A DNA stretch of 64,000 bases, taken from NCBI RefSeq assembly GCF_001439925.1, contig NZ_LMBV01000008.1, positions 49,022-113,021 on the forward strand. The letters run 5' to 3'. How positions within the stretch are numbered: position 1 is the stretch's first letter; every line of letters begins with the position of its first letter. This document shows positions 52,333-60,048 of this stretch, one piece after another. Origin of the DNA: Peribacillus muralis. Its GTDB lineage: Bacteria > Bacillota > Bacilli > Bacillales > DSM-1321. Under the pieces are notes generated by a model. The model made no database searches. It was not told the DNA's origin and saw only the letters and a program-made list of their open reading frames with translations. The translations under genes were made by a program, and so were the position numbers.

Positions 52333-52365
52333 AAAGAAGCTGCACGTGCAGCTTCTTTTTTTTTA
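52333..52365 (+). terminator. Terminator after the MtaD-like gene
   Basis: AAGAAGCTGCACGTGCAGCTTC is nearly a perfect palindrome, followed by eight T. Confidence 0.9.
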
Positions 52366-52404
52366 TCCATTAGTGGTGAAAAATCGGGGCGGACGAATAA
52401 ATCC

Positions 52405-52689
52405 GATTGTAGGTCGAATTAGATGGGGGTTAGGTCGAAAAATTGGATTGTAGGTCGAATTAAAAGGAGTTTAGGTTGAATAATTTGATTATAGGTCGAA
52501 TTAAATGGGGTTTAGGTCAAAAATTAGATTGTAGGTCGAATTAGATGGGGTTTAGGTTGAATTAATTGATTATAGGTCGAATTAATAGGTGTTTAGGTCG
52601 AATTAATTGATTGTAGGTCGAATTAAATGGTGTTTAGGTTGAAAAATCGATTGTAGGTTGAATTAAGTGGTGTTTAGGCCGGAAAATTC
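52405..52689. repeat. Seven tandem ~41-bp repeats
   Basis: Seven units of 40-41 bp each begin GATTRTAGGTYGAATTA and contain a second TTTAGGTYGAA half, so the array is a series of about 20.5-bp half-units. Units differ at several positions. The array starts 40 bp after the mtaD terminator. No gene or spacer structure accompanies it. From 52690 to 52966 there is only AT-rich DNA with a TATAGTATAC stretch near 52797. Confidence 0.88.
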
Positions 52690-52966
52690 GATTGACCTCA
52701 ATGTTAGCCAGCTAATGATAAGCAATGAACTGGATAATAAATCTTTGCTAGCGTCGAACATTTATTTCACTCATGACTGGTATATCTTGTTAGTATATAG
52801 TATACATGATTTTACAATTAGCTAGGGAAGTGTCGCATGGTTCATGTACATTTAAGTAGAGAAGTGAAAATGAAGATTTTCCTTTAAAAGAACAGTTGCA
52901 GCAGCTGGTTTGACCATAAAGAGTGCAAGTACCTGTTATAAAACTATTCCACCAAAACGAAAGAGG

Positions 52967-53446
52967 ATGATGAAGTTGATTTTTCGTACCATAGATATCG
53001 ACAAAGATAAGGAAATGATCGTTGCATTCAGGAAGGATTCGTATGTTGTAAGCTTTGGGTCTGACGAGGGTTTTGGCGATGAGCGATCATATTTGAATAG
53101 AATTAAAGAAAGGGTGCGCCAATTTCCGGATGGGCAGGTGATCATTGAACGGGACCTAGAGCCAATCGGACAAATGGAGCTTCAAATTCGGGAGCATGAA
53201 GGGACTGAGATTGGCTATGTGAATTTATTTTATCTTATTCCCGAATACCGAAGTAAGGGGCTTGGCAAGGAATTGGTCGGCTATGCAGAAACTTTTTTCA
53301 GGAAATTCGGGGTGTCCGAATATCAGTTAAGGGTGTCTCCGGATAATCAGCGGGCGATTCGGTTTTATACGAAGTCAGGAATGGTAAAATTAAGGGAAGA
53401 AAACGAAAAATATCCTGTATGGAGAATGAGGAAATCCTTGCAGTAA
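52967..53446 (+). CDS. GNAT-family N-acetyltransferase
   Basis: This ~159-residue acetyl-CoA-dependent acetyltransferase has the motif A core NLFYLIPEYRSKGLGKELVGYAE around residues 85-107, with the acetyl-CoA pyrophosphate loop RSKGLG. The motif B end is RVSPDNQRAIRFYTKSGM. The start is uncertain: AAAGAGG is followed by ATG 52967, ATG 52970 and TTG 52976. The gene stands alone. The substrate (amine, amino acid or protein N-terminus) is not deducible. Confidence 0.82.
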   Translation: MMKLIFRTIDIDKDKEMIVAFRKDSYVVSFGSDEGFGDERSYLNRIKERVRQFPDGQVIIERDLEPIGQMELQIREHEGTEIGYVNLFYLIPEYRSKGLGKELVGYAETFFRKFGVSEYQLRVSPDNQRAIRFYTKSGMVKLREENEKYPVWRMRKSLQ

Positions 53447-53517
53447 GTTATCTTGATATAATAAATAATTGATAAATTAACTATATTATGAAAATGTTCA
53501 GAAGGATGAAAAAACGG

Positions 53518-53546
53518 TTGACTTTAGCTGGGTTTGAAGATATAGT
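53518..53546 (+). promoter_or_regulatory. Promoter of the met riboswitch operon
   Basis: TTGACT (53518-53523), a 17-nt spacer and TATAGT (53541-53546). The start point would be about 25 bp before the SAM aptamer. Confidence 0.7.
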
Positions 53547-53575
53547 GAAGGACATAATTAAATATTACGTTAATT

Positions 53576-53683
53576 CTTATCAAGAGATGTGGAGGGACTT
53601 GGCCCTATGATACCTCGGCAGCGGGTTTTTACTTTTGTAAAAATACTGTGCTAATTCCAACGGACGAAAGTTTGAAAGATAAG
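53576..53683 (+). ncRNA. SAM-I (S-box) riboswitch aptamer
   Basis: The core landmarks are all present in order: CTTATCAAGAG at the 5' P1/P2 side, GTGGAGGGACTTGGCCCTATGA, ACCTCGGCAGC, then GTGCTAATTCCA, and GAAAGATAAG closing P1 (CTTATC 53576-53581 with GATAAG 53678-53683). A terminator lies 50 bp downstream, so SAM binding should switch off the metNIQ operon. Confidence 0.95.
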
Positions 53684-53734
53684 AAGGAGCTTTCCTTAGA
53701 TAATTAAATTAAGAGTTTACTCTTTTTATGTCTA

Positions 53735-53779
53735 AAAGAGGCCTCTTCTGTCTGCTGACGGAGGAGGCCTCTTTTGTTT
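53735..53779 (+). terminator. Riboswitch-controlled terminator
   Basis: AAAAGAGGCCTC and GAGGCCTCTTTT form a 12-bp stem around 18 nt, then TGTTT. It lies between the SAM aptamer and metN and is the expected expression platform. Confidence 0.85.
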
Positions 53780-53842
53780 ATTCAAGGCAAAGGTCTTCTC
53801 TATCGAAAAGGGAAAATAATGAACAACTTGGGGGGAGACAGG

Positions 53843-54865
53843 ATGATTGAGTTTCAACATGTTAAAAAGGTTTACGAAACAAAGAAACAGAAGGTCGAGG
53901 CTTTGAAAGGAGTCAATTTGACCGTCGAAAAGGGGGATATATTCGGTGTCGTCGGTTATAGCGGCGCCGGGAAAAGTACGTTGATCAGGCTGGTCAATCT
54001 GCTGGAACATCCTTCAGAAGGGCAGGTCATCGTTGGCGGAAAGGAACTCACTTCATTGAACCCGAAGGAATTACGGGCCGAAAAGAAGAAAATCGGGATG
54101 ATCTTTCAACATTTCAACTTACTAAACTCAAAGACCGTTTTTGATAATATTGCGATGCCGCTCGTATTATCCGGTACGCCCAGTAAAGAAATCAAGGAGC
54201 GGGTAGGCGAGTTGCTCGAGTTCGTAGGCTTATCAAGCAAAGCAAAGAGCTTTCCGGAACAATTATCCGGCGGTCAAAAGCAGCGGATTGGGATTGCGCG
54301 GGCATTGGCGACAAACCCATCGATTCTATTATGTGATGAAGCGACATCCGCATTGGATCCACAGACAACGAGTGCCGTGCTGCAGCTGTTGAAGAAAATA
54401 AATAAAAAATACAATATCACGATCCTGCTCATCACTCATGAAATGTCAGTGATTAGGGAAATTTGCAATAAGGTCGCAGTCATGGAAGGAGGACGCGTCG
54501 TTGAACAAGGCTCAGTGTACGAGGTTTTTGCCAAGCCACAAACCGATACCGCCAAAAACTTCGTGAGAACGGTAATTCATGATGAGATTCCGCAAAGCTA
54601 CCTGAAAAATATAGGTTCGCACATTCCGATTATTTGGAAAATTAATTTTATTGGGACGACTTCCGGTACCCCGTTACTCTCTACGATCTCGAAGAAATAT
54701 GATGTTCACTTAAGTGTATTATCAGCCAATATTTCCGAAATTCAGGAAACGCCTTTCGGGAATTTGATCATCGAAGTGAAAGGAGATAAACAAGAGGTCG
54801 CCAAGGCTTATCAATATATTAAAGATGAGGGGATTCTCGTCCAGGAGGTGCAGGTAAATGGGTAA
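53843..54865 (+). CDS. metN: Methionine ABC importer, ATP-binding subunit
   Basis: This 340-residue MetN energises D/L-methionine import. Walker A is GYSGAGKST near residue 38, the Q-loop IFQHFNLLNS follows, and the signature is LSGGQKQR. Walker B is ILLCDEATSALDP, the H-loop THEM, and the C-terminal NIL regulatory domain runs from about 265. The ATG at 53843 follows GGGGGGAGACAGG; a 23-residue extension has no SD. It is the first gene behind the SAM riboswitch and overlaps metI by 8 bp. Confidence 0.95.
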   Translation: MIEFQHVKKVYETKKQKVEALKGVNLTVEKGDIFGVVGYSGAGKSTLIRLVNLLEHPSEGQVIVGGKELTSLNPKELRAEKKKIGMIFQHFNLLNSKTVFDNIAMPLVLSGTPSKEIKERVGELLEFVGLSSKAKSFPEQLSGGQKQRIGIARALATNPSILLCDEATSALDPQTTSAVLQLLKKINKKYNITILLITHEMSVIREICNKVAVMEGGRVVEQGSVYEVFAKPQTDTAKNFVRTVIHDEIPQSYLKNIGSHIPIIWKINFIGTTSGTPLLSTISKKYDVHLSVLSANISEIQETPFGNLIIEVKGDKQEVAKAYQYIKDEGILVQEVQVNG

Positions 54866-55529
54866 TACACTTTGGGGAATGGAAATAACGGCAGCACAGC
54901 TATCGACCGCTTTCGGTGACACGTTGTATATGGTAGCTCTCTCACTGATTTTTTCCGGATTGCTCGGGCTTCCGCTCGGAGTACTGCTCGTCATTACAAG
55001 GAAGGGTCACATCCTCGAGAATAAATGGTTCTTTAATGTACTGAACCCGATCATCAATATCGTGCGTTCGGTTCCTTTCATCATCTTGCTTGTCGCAATT
55101 ATTCCTTTGACTAGAGCGATCGTAGGCACTGGTATTGGATCGAATGCAGCGATTGTTCCGCTTGTTTTTTACGCCGCTCCTTATATTGCCCGGCTCGTGG
55201 AAAACTCCCTGTTGGAGGTGGACAAAGGAATTATCGAGGCAGCTCAGGCAATGGGGGCGACAACATGGCAAATCATTTATCGCTTTTTGATTCCTGAGGG
55301 ACTTAGTTCGCTGATCCTTACATTTACAACAGCGACAATCGGGCTTGTTGGGGCTACTGCAATGGCAGGGGCCGTCGGTGCAGGCGGGGTCGGAGATCTA
55401 GCTTTGGCATACGGTTATCAAAGATTCGATACGATGACGATGGTCGTCACGGTAGCAGTGCTCGTGATCATCGTTCAATTGCTGCAATCCACCGGGAACT
55501 TCGTTTCCAGAAAAATCAGAAGAAGATAA
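54858..55529 (+). CDS. metI: Methionine ABC importer, permease subunit
   Basis: This 223-residue membrane permease has five or so membrane segments and the EAA loop EAAQAMGATTWQIIYRFLIPEG that couples to MetN. PIINIVRSVPFIILLVAIIP is typical of MetI/MetP. It overlaps metN and is followed 21 bp later by metQ, within the SAM-controlled operon. Confidence 0.94.
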   Translation: MGNTLWGMEITAAQLSTAFGDTLYMVALSLIFSGLLGLPLGVLLVITRKGHILENKWFFNVLNPIINIVRSVPFIILLVAIIPLTRAIVGTGIGSNAAIVPLVFYAAPYIARLVENSLLEVDKGIIEAAQAMGATTWQIIYRFLIPEGLSSLILTFTTATIGLVGATAMAGAVGAGGVGDLALAYGYQRFDTMTMVVTVAVLVIIVQLLQSTGNFVSRKIRRR

Positions 55530-55550
55530 ACTTATCAGGAGGTAGGAGAC

Positions 55551-56420
55551 ATGAAGAAAATTTTAGTAACGATCATGGTATTGGCATTTGCACTCGTGAC
55601 GGCCGCATGCGGAAACGAAAAGGGAGCATCCGGTTCAGGTGATGTGAAAACAGTGAAAGTAGGAGTCAATAGCGGGGATACAAGAACGTGGGAGTACATT
55701 GTTGAATTAGCCAAAAAGAAGAACCTGAATATCGAGCTGGTCACATTCAATGATTATATCCAACCAAACCTTTCCTTAAGCGAGGGCGAAATCGATGCGA
55801 ATTCGTTCCAAACGGTCGCTTATTTCGATGAATTCATTCAAGATCAAAACTTGAAATTGGAGGCCATCGGGTCGACCGTCATTGCGCCAATGGGTCTTTA
55901 TTCGAAAAAACATAAAAGTATAAAGGATATTCCAGATGGTGCTACTATTGCCGTTCCGAATGAAGCGACGAATTGGGGACGGGGCTTACTTCTTCTACAG
56001 GAAGCGGGCTTGATTACATTGAAAGATGAATTCAATGGATCGGGATCAGCGAATATCATTAAGGATAATCCGAAAAAGTTGAAAATCAAACCTGTTGCGG
56101 CCGGAAGTACGCCACGATTGTTGGATGATGCCGATGCCTCCACCATCAATAGTAACTTTGCCGTTGAAGCAGGACTTACATTGAAAGATTCATTATTCCA
56201 TGAAAGTAAAACGGCGAAACCTTATATCAATATCATTGCCGTTAAAAAGGGAGATACTGATCGTCCTGAGCTGAAAAAATTAGTCGAACTTTACCAGTCG
56301 AAAGAAGTGGAGGCGTTCATTAAAAAAACGTATAAAGGAAGCTCGATCCCGGCATATGTGACGGTCGATGAATTAATGAATTACCAAGATGCCTGGACAA
56401 AACCAGGTAATGAAAAGTAA
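55551..56420 (+). CDS. metQ: Methionine-binding lipoprotein
   Basis: This 289-residue NlpA/MetQ substrate-binding lipoprotein has a signal peptide with lipobox LVTAAC and lipidated Cys20. VGVNSGDTRTWEYIVELAKK and NDYIQPNLSLSEGEIDANSFQT are the family-typical start and methionine-pocket region. FAVEAGL and the C-terminal SKEVEAFIKKTYKGSSIPA close the fold. The SD is AGGAGG. It is the third gene of the operon and delivers methionine to MetNI at the outer membrane face. Confidence 0.94.
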   Translation: MKKILVTIMVLAFALVTAACGNEKGASGSGDVKTVKVGVNSGDTRTWEYIVELAKKKNLNIELVTFNDYIQPNLSLSEGEIDANSFQTVAYFDEFIQDQNLKLEAIGSTVIAPMGLYSKKHKSIKDIPDGATIAVPNEATNWGRGLLLLQEAGLITLKDEFNGSGSANIIKDNPKKLKIKPVAAGSTPRLLDDADASTINSNFAVEAGLTLKDSLFHESKTAKPYINIIAVKKGDTDRPELKKLVELYQSKEVEAFIKKTYKGSSIPAYVTVDELMNYQDAWTKPGNEK

Positions 56421-56443
56421 GAATTGAAGCAAAGGGTAAGGAA

Positions 56444-56476
56444 GCCGGATGGAATCGAGTTAGCTATCCGGCCTTT
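56444..56476 (+). terminator. Weak terminator-like hairpin between metQ and the M20 gene
   Basis: GCCGGAT pairs with ATCCGGC across a 15-nt loop, followed by CTTTTC. The tail is poor, so read-through into the M20 gene is likely. Confidence 0.5.
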
Positions 56477-56505
56477 TCATTCAACAGAAAAGGGGAAATG
56501 GCCAT

Positions 56506-57714
56506 ATGGGAATTGAAATAGTGAAGTCGCCTCAGCAAATCATAACTGATCACATCGATCATCATGCCACATTATATAGAGAAACGAGTCAGGCAATCCA
56601 TGCTAAACCGGAAATTGGCAATCAAGAGTTCTTCGCTTCGGATACGTTAACCCAAATACTTCAAGAAGAAGGCTTCGATGTGACCCGCAATATAGCTGGG
56701 CACGAAACAGGATTCATCGCCAAGAAAACCTCTGCAAAGAAAGGCCCCACCATTGCCTTTTTAGCCGAATATGATGCATTGCCTGGGTTAGGTCATGCAT
56801 GCGGCCATAATATCATTGGTACGACGAGTGTGGCAGCAGGGATTTCGCTCGCTCAAGTGCTGGAGGAAACTGGCGGTGAGGTGATTGTGTTCGGAACGCC
56901 TGCCGAAGAGGGAGGCCCGAATGGCAGCGCAAAAGGCAGCTTTGTGAAGCACGGACTATTCGATGAGGTGGATGCGGCGATCCTTATCCATCCTGCCGGC
57001 CAAACGGGTGTAACGAGTCCATTTTTGGCTGTCGATCCGCTTGATTTTCATTTTTATGGAAAATCAGCGCATGCCGCAGCTGCACCGGAACAAGGCGTGA
57101 ATGCACTCGATGCGGTAATTCAGCTGTTCAATGGCATTAATGCTTTGCGCCAGCAACTGCCAGCTGAGGTCAAAATTCACGGAATCATCACCAATGGCGG
57201 TGAAGCGCCTAACATCATTCCCGAATATGCTTCCGCCAGGTTCTACATCAGGGCCACCACCTGGAAGCTATGCCAGGAAGTATCCGAAAAAATCCGTGAT
57301 GTAGCAAAAGGGGCAGCGCTTGCCACCGGTAGCACGGTCAAAGTCGAACGATTCCAAAATGAAGTGCTCGATTTCATCATTAATCCGGTTCTGGATGAGT
57401 TGTTAGCAGCAGAACTGACTTCATTAGGGGAAGCGGTCGCCCCGAGAAAAGAGAGTGGCTTTGGCTCGACGGATGCAGGGAATGTAAGCCATGTTGTCCC
57501 GACAGCCCATCCGTATATAAAAATCGGACCGGATGAGCTGATTGCCCATACGAATGAATTCCGCGACTGCGCCAAATCCCTTCGAGGAGACGAAGCCATC
57601 CTGATTGGAGCAAAAGCACTTGCTCTTACAGGGTATAAATTGATCACCCATCATGACCTGTTGGATAAGGTGAAAGCAGCCTTTCATGAAGCGAAGCAAA
57701 CGGAAAAAGTTTGA
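56506..57714 (+). CDS. M20-family N-acyl amino acid amidohydrolase
   Basis: This 402-residue zinc amidohydrolase has the metal motif GHACGHN (96-102), the catalytic Glu pair in GTPAEEGGPNGSAKG, and HPAG. GKSAHAAAAPEQGVNALDA is the dimerisation domain and GSTDAGNVSHVVP carries the last ligand. It is similar to AmhX/AbgB-like deacylases. Directly behind metNIQ, with only a weak terminator between, it probably releases methionine or another sulfur amino acid from an N-acyl or peptide form taken up by the importer. The SD is GGGGAAATGG. Confidence 0.85.
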   Translation: MGIEIVKSPQQIITDHIDHHATLYRETSQAIHAKPEIGNQEFFASDTLTQILQEEGFDVTRNIAGHETGFIAKKTSAKKGPTIAFLAEYDALPGLGHACGHNIIGTTSVAAGISLAQVLEETGGEVIVFGTPAEEGGPNGSAKGSFVKHGLFDEVDAAILIHPAGQTGVTSPFLAVDPLDFHFYGKSAHAAAAPEQGVNALDAVIQLFNGINALRQQLPAEVKIHGIITNGGEAPNIIPEYASARFYIRATTWKLCQEVSEKIRDVAKGAALATGSTVKVERFQNEVLDFIINPVLDELLAAELTSLGEAVAPRKESGFGSTDAGNVSHVVPTAHPYIKIGPDELIAHTNEFRDCAKSLRGDEAILIGAKALALTGYKLITHHDLLDKVKAAFHEAKQTEKV

Positions 57715-57753
57715 TTATTAATTGTACAATCATAATCACGAACAGTTATAAGT

Positions 57754-57800
57754 AAAGGAGCGGTTTTATTCTTTGGAATGAAACCGTTCCTTTCTTTTTT
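57754..57800 (+). terminator. Terminator after the M20 gene
   Basis: AAAGGAGCGGTTTTATTC pairs with GGAATGAAACCGTTCCTTT (two G-U pairs), followed by CTTTTTT. Confidence 0.85.
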
Positions 57801-57808
57801 ATTTCCGG

Positions 57809-57837
57809 TTGACATTTTAGTACGGTCGTACTAAAAT
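57809..57837 (+). promoter_or_regulatory. Promoter with an operator filling the spacer, tetR autoregulation
   Basis: TTGACA (57809-57814), 17 nt, TAAAAT (57832-57837). The spacer is occupied by the palindrome TTTTAGTACG-N2-CGTACTAAAA (57815-57836), a TetR-like operator. The predicted start point, 7 nt after the -10, coincides with the ATG at 57844. Confidence 0.82.
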
Positions 57838-57843
57838 TTGGGT

Positions 57844-58425
57844 ATGGTGAAAACAAAGGATAAAATCATTCAAAAATCTGTAGAACTTATTTCTCAATCT
57901 GGTTATGTTAAATTTTCCATCGGAAATGTTGCTAAGGAGGTACAAGTAAGTAAAGGTGTTGTAAACTACCATTTCCCTCAGAAAGAATTATTAGTAGCAG
58001 TAATCATCACTCAATACTTTGAAAAAGCGGCCATGTATATGGGAGAGCACATGATCTTGGAGGAAGATGCAAAAAGGATGTTAGAATCATACATCGAGTC
58101 TAATTTAAGGTTTGTGGCTGAAAATAAAGCAGAAACATTGGCAATAACGGAAATCATACGTAACGGCAGAAATGAAACCGGAGAATTGATGTTTGCAGAT
58201 GAAAATAACGACATATTGAAGCCAATAATCGAGATTTTTCAATACGGACAGGAAGTGGACAATAGTTTTAGAAAATTTCCTCCTGACATAATGGCTAGAG
58301 CAGTTAGAAACGTAATTGATAGCTTTAGTTCAACTATCGCAAAAGATGAAATAACGGATATTGATTCCGTAATAAACGAAATAAAAACCATATTCATTAA
58401 AGCCACCGAAAGAAGTGATTCATAA
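57844..58425 (+). CDS. TetR-family regulator, probably leaderless and autorepressed
   Basis: This 193-residue TetR-family repressor has an N-terminal helix-turn-helix (KDKIIQKSVELISQSGYVKF, then VAKEVQVSKGVVNYHFPQKELL at residues 31-52) and an all-helical ligand domain. The ATG at 57844 has no SD and is about where transcription should start, so the mRNA is probably leaderless; a TTG at 57838 lies within the promoter edge. The palindrome in the promoter implies autorepression. It overlaps the next gene by one base (TAATG). The ligand is unknown; the neighbour may be a small exporter-like membrane protein. Confidence 0.85.
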   Translation: MVKTKDKIIQKSVELISQSGYVKFSIGNVAKEVQVSKGVVNYHFPQKELLVAVIITQYFEKAAMYMGEHMILEEDAKRMLESYIESNLRFVAENKAETLAITEIIRNGRNETGELMFADENNDILKPIIEIFQYGQEVDNSFRKFPPDIMARAVRNVIDSFSSTIAKDEITDIDSVINEIKTIFIKATERSDS

Positions 58426-58646
58426 TGTCTAAAAATGAAGGACTAAGATTTATAGGAATTGTCTTATTTATTTTTGCTGTTCAAGGATTGATCCGACCAT
58501 TGATCAGTATGTTTGTTGGTCATTCTCTAACATTTAACTTATTCTATCTTCCTAGTGCAGTTTCGTTCGTACTTTATGTAACTATTTTAACGGTAGGAAT
58601 TTTGTTAGTGAATAAGACAAAACCATTTGATGGAGAAACAAAGTAA
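58425..58646 (+). CDS. Small two-helix membrane protein co-transcribed with tetR
   Basis: This 73-residue hydrophobic protein has two membrane segments (IGIVLFIFAVQGLI, then AVSFVLYVTILTVGILLV) linked by a short loop. Its start overlaps the tetR stop, so it is translationally coupled. No family is recognised. The TetR probably controls it. A terminator lies about 90 bp downstream. Confidence 0.75.
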   Translation: MSKNEGLRFIGIVLFIFAVQGLIRPLISMFVGHSLTFNLFYLPSAVSFVLYVTILTVGILLVNKTKPFDGETK

Positions 58647-58734
58647 TGGTTATAAAAAAATGTTGACTGCCGATAACAGGGGTAGTAGTATTAAACCAAG
58701 TAATTAAATAGGGATTATTGGTTAATTGACCGGA

Positions 58735-58783
58735 TAACCGGAGACTTTCTTTCATGTAAAGAGGCGTCTCCGGTTATTTTTTT
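58735..58783 (+). terminator. Terminator after the tetR operon
   Basis: TAACCGGAGAC and GTCTCCGGTTA form an 11-bp perfect stem around a 20-nt loop, followed by seven T. Confidence 0.88.
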
Positions 58784-58819
58784 GAAGATCAAGTGTTCAT
58801 AATAAAGGAGGATTTTATT

Positions 58820-59026
58820 ATGGGGATGATATTACGCCAAGCAATCGAAACAAAACGGAACTTTCTGATCAATAAGTTGATTAACACCGGAGTTTATCAG
58901 AAGCATGACATCCATCTATTCGAATGGACCTTAACCGATTTAGAGGAGGAATATATGAAAATACAGAATAAAGCCAATCCATATCAAACTTCATGGGCAG
59001 AATTTGGATATCCAAATAAAGAATAG
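58820..59026 (+). CDS. FbpA-like small basic protein (copy 1)
   Basis: This 68-residue protein resembles the Fur-regulated basic protein FbpA family: LRQAIETKRNFLINKLINTG, HLFEWTLTDLEEEYMKI. In Bacillus, FbpA cooperates with the small RNA FsrA in the iron-sparing response. The ATG at 58820 has SD AAAGGAGG, 8-nt spacing. A second similar gene follows after 11 bp. I do not see a Fur box in front of it, so iron control is not shown by the sequence. Confidence 0.72.
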   Translation: MGMILRQAIETKRNFLINKLINTGVYQKHDIHLFEWTLTDLEEEYMKIQNKANPYQTSWAEFGYPNKE

Positions 59027-59037
59027 GAGCGGATGAA

Positions 59038-59229
59038 ATGAAGAGGGGTGCGAAAGAAAGACAATGGGAATTAATTTATAAGCTTAGAATCCATCATTTA
59101 AACAAGAGCGAAGAGCAGCTATTGAAGCTACCTTTACATGAATTGGAAACAGAGTACCAACGGATGCAATCGGACTGTCATCCCCACAGTGACGCCGGTT
59201 CGATTCGTTGGATTCATGCAAAACGTTAG
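59038..59229 (+). CDS. FbpA-like small basic protein (copy 2)
   Basis: This 63-residue protein has the same basic helix plus LxELExEY layout (KERQWELIYKLRIHHLNKSE, LLKLPLHELETEYQRM). It is likely a diverged duplicate of the upstream gene and co-transcribed with it. It ends at TAG 59229, overlapping by 4 bp the convergent gene that ends at 59226. The SD is AGGAGCGG. Confidence 0.68.
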   Translation: MKRGAKERQWELIYKLRIHHLNKSEEQLLKLPLHELETEYQRMQSDCHPHSDAGSIRWIHAKR

Positions 59230-59825
59230 ACCATCATGCTTCGTAAAAAATCGATCATGATACTGAATGCCCTTTCGGCTGATTCGCCATCATAGTTGGA
59301 ATTGTGGGAGTCACTGAATCCGTGCTTTCCATTGAAAGTATGGATATCGATAGGCTTTGATTGTAATGATGAAATCAATTCATTCACATCAAAAGAACGC
59401 TCTTCTTGGGCAAAGAATAACAGTACAGGGCACTGTGGCACCAATCCGCTATAATTCCTGATTCGAGAACCGTAATATCCAACGATCCCATCAACACATT
59501 CTCCCTCACTGCACATCCAAGCCACAGTTGCCCCTGCACTGAATCCAATGACGAAAATTCGTTTGTAAACATCCTTAATATCCAATAAGATCGCTTTTAC
59601 CTTATCTAGGGCGCCCCTAAAACCTACACCCTCCATAAAATGACGATAAGCTTCCTCCTCGCACGAATAATCAAATGCTAGCTTTCGTTCCAATAAATTC
59701 GGACACATAACAGCGAAACCTTGTTCTGCCAATACGTCACAGAAATCATGCATATGTCTGTTCAATCCATAAATTTCATGAACGACAAGAATGACCGTAT
59801 CCGAATAGTTCTTTATATGTAGCAT
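59226..59825 (-). CDS. Dienelactone-hydrolase-like alpha/beta hydrolase
   Basis: This 199-residue hydrolase has the early Glu in VVHEIYGLN, the nucleophile Ser96 in GFSAGAT and a C-terminal GKHGFSD for the His. The nucleophile is Ser rather than the Cys of true dienelactone hydrolases, so an esterase or lactonase role is more likely. The ATG at 59825 has SD AAGGGGG; a 14-residue extension lacks one. Its 3' end overlaps the convergent FbpA-like gene by 4 bp. Confidence 0.82.
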   Translation of the reverse strand: MLHIKNYSDTVILVVHEIYGLNRHMHDFCDVLAEQGFAVMCPNLLERKLAFDYSCEEEAYRHFMEGVGFRGALDKVKAILLDIKDVYKRIFVIGFSAGATVAWMCSEGECVDGIVGYYGSRIRNYSGLVPQCPVLLFFAQEERSFDVNELISSLQSKPIDIHTFNGKHGFSDSHNSNYDGESAERAFSIMIDFLRSMMV

Positions 59826-60048
59826 AGTGTACCCCCTTATATGAATGATCCCATTATACATAACCATGAAATGGAATAATAACCATATGACAATATTGTA
59901 AGATGGCAGCTTAAACTGTTAGAACAATCGATGGCGATTAAAATCGAAAAAAAGAAAATCAAAGGATTTGTAAGTCAGGATTTTTTTCCACCCATAATAT
60001 TCCACATTTTGATAAAATGAGAATATCCTTATCAAGGAGGAAGAAGAA

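Noticed and set aside
52405-52689. CRISPR array
   Set aside because: Units are contiguous, degenerate and without unique spacers, and no cas genes are present. The same reasoning applies to 30037-30203.
58784-58819. Fur box before the FbpA-like genes
   Set aside because: No sequence close to the GATAATGATTATC-type consensus is visible, so iron regulation is only a family-based guess.
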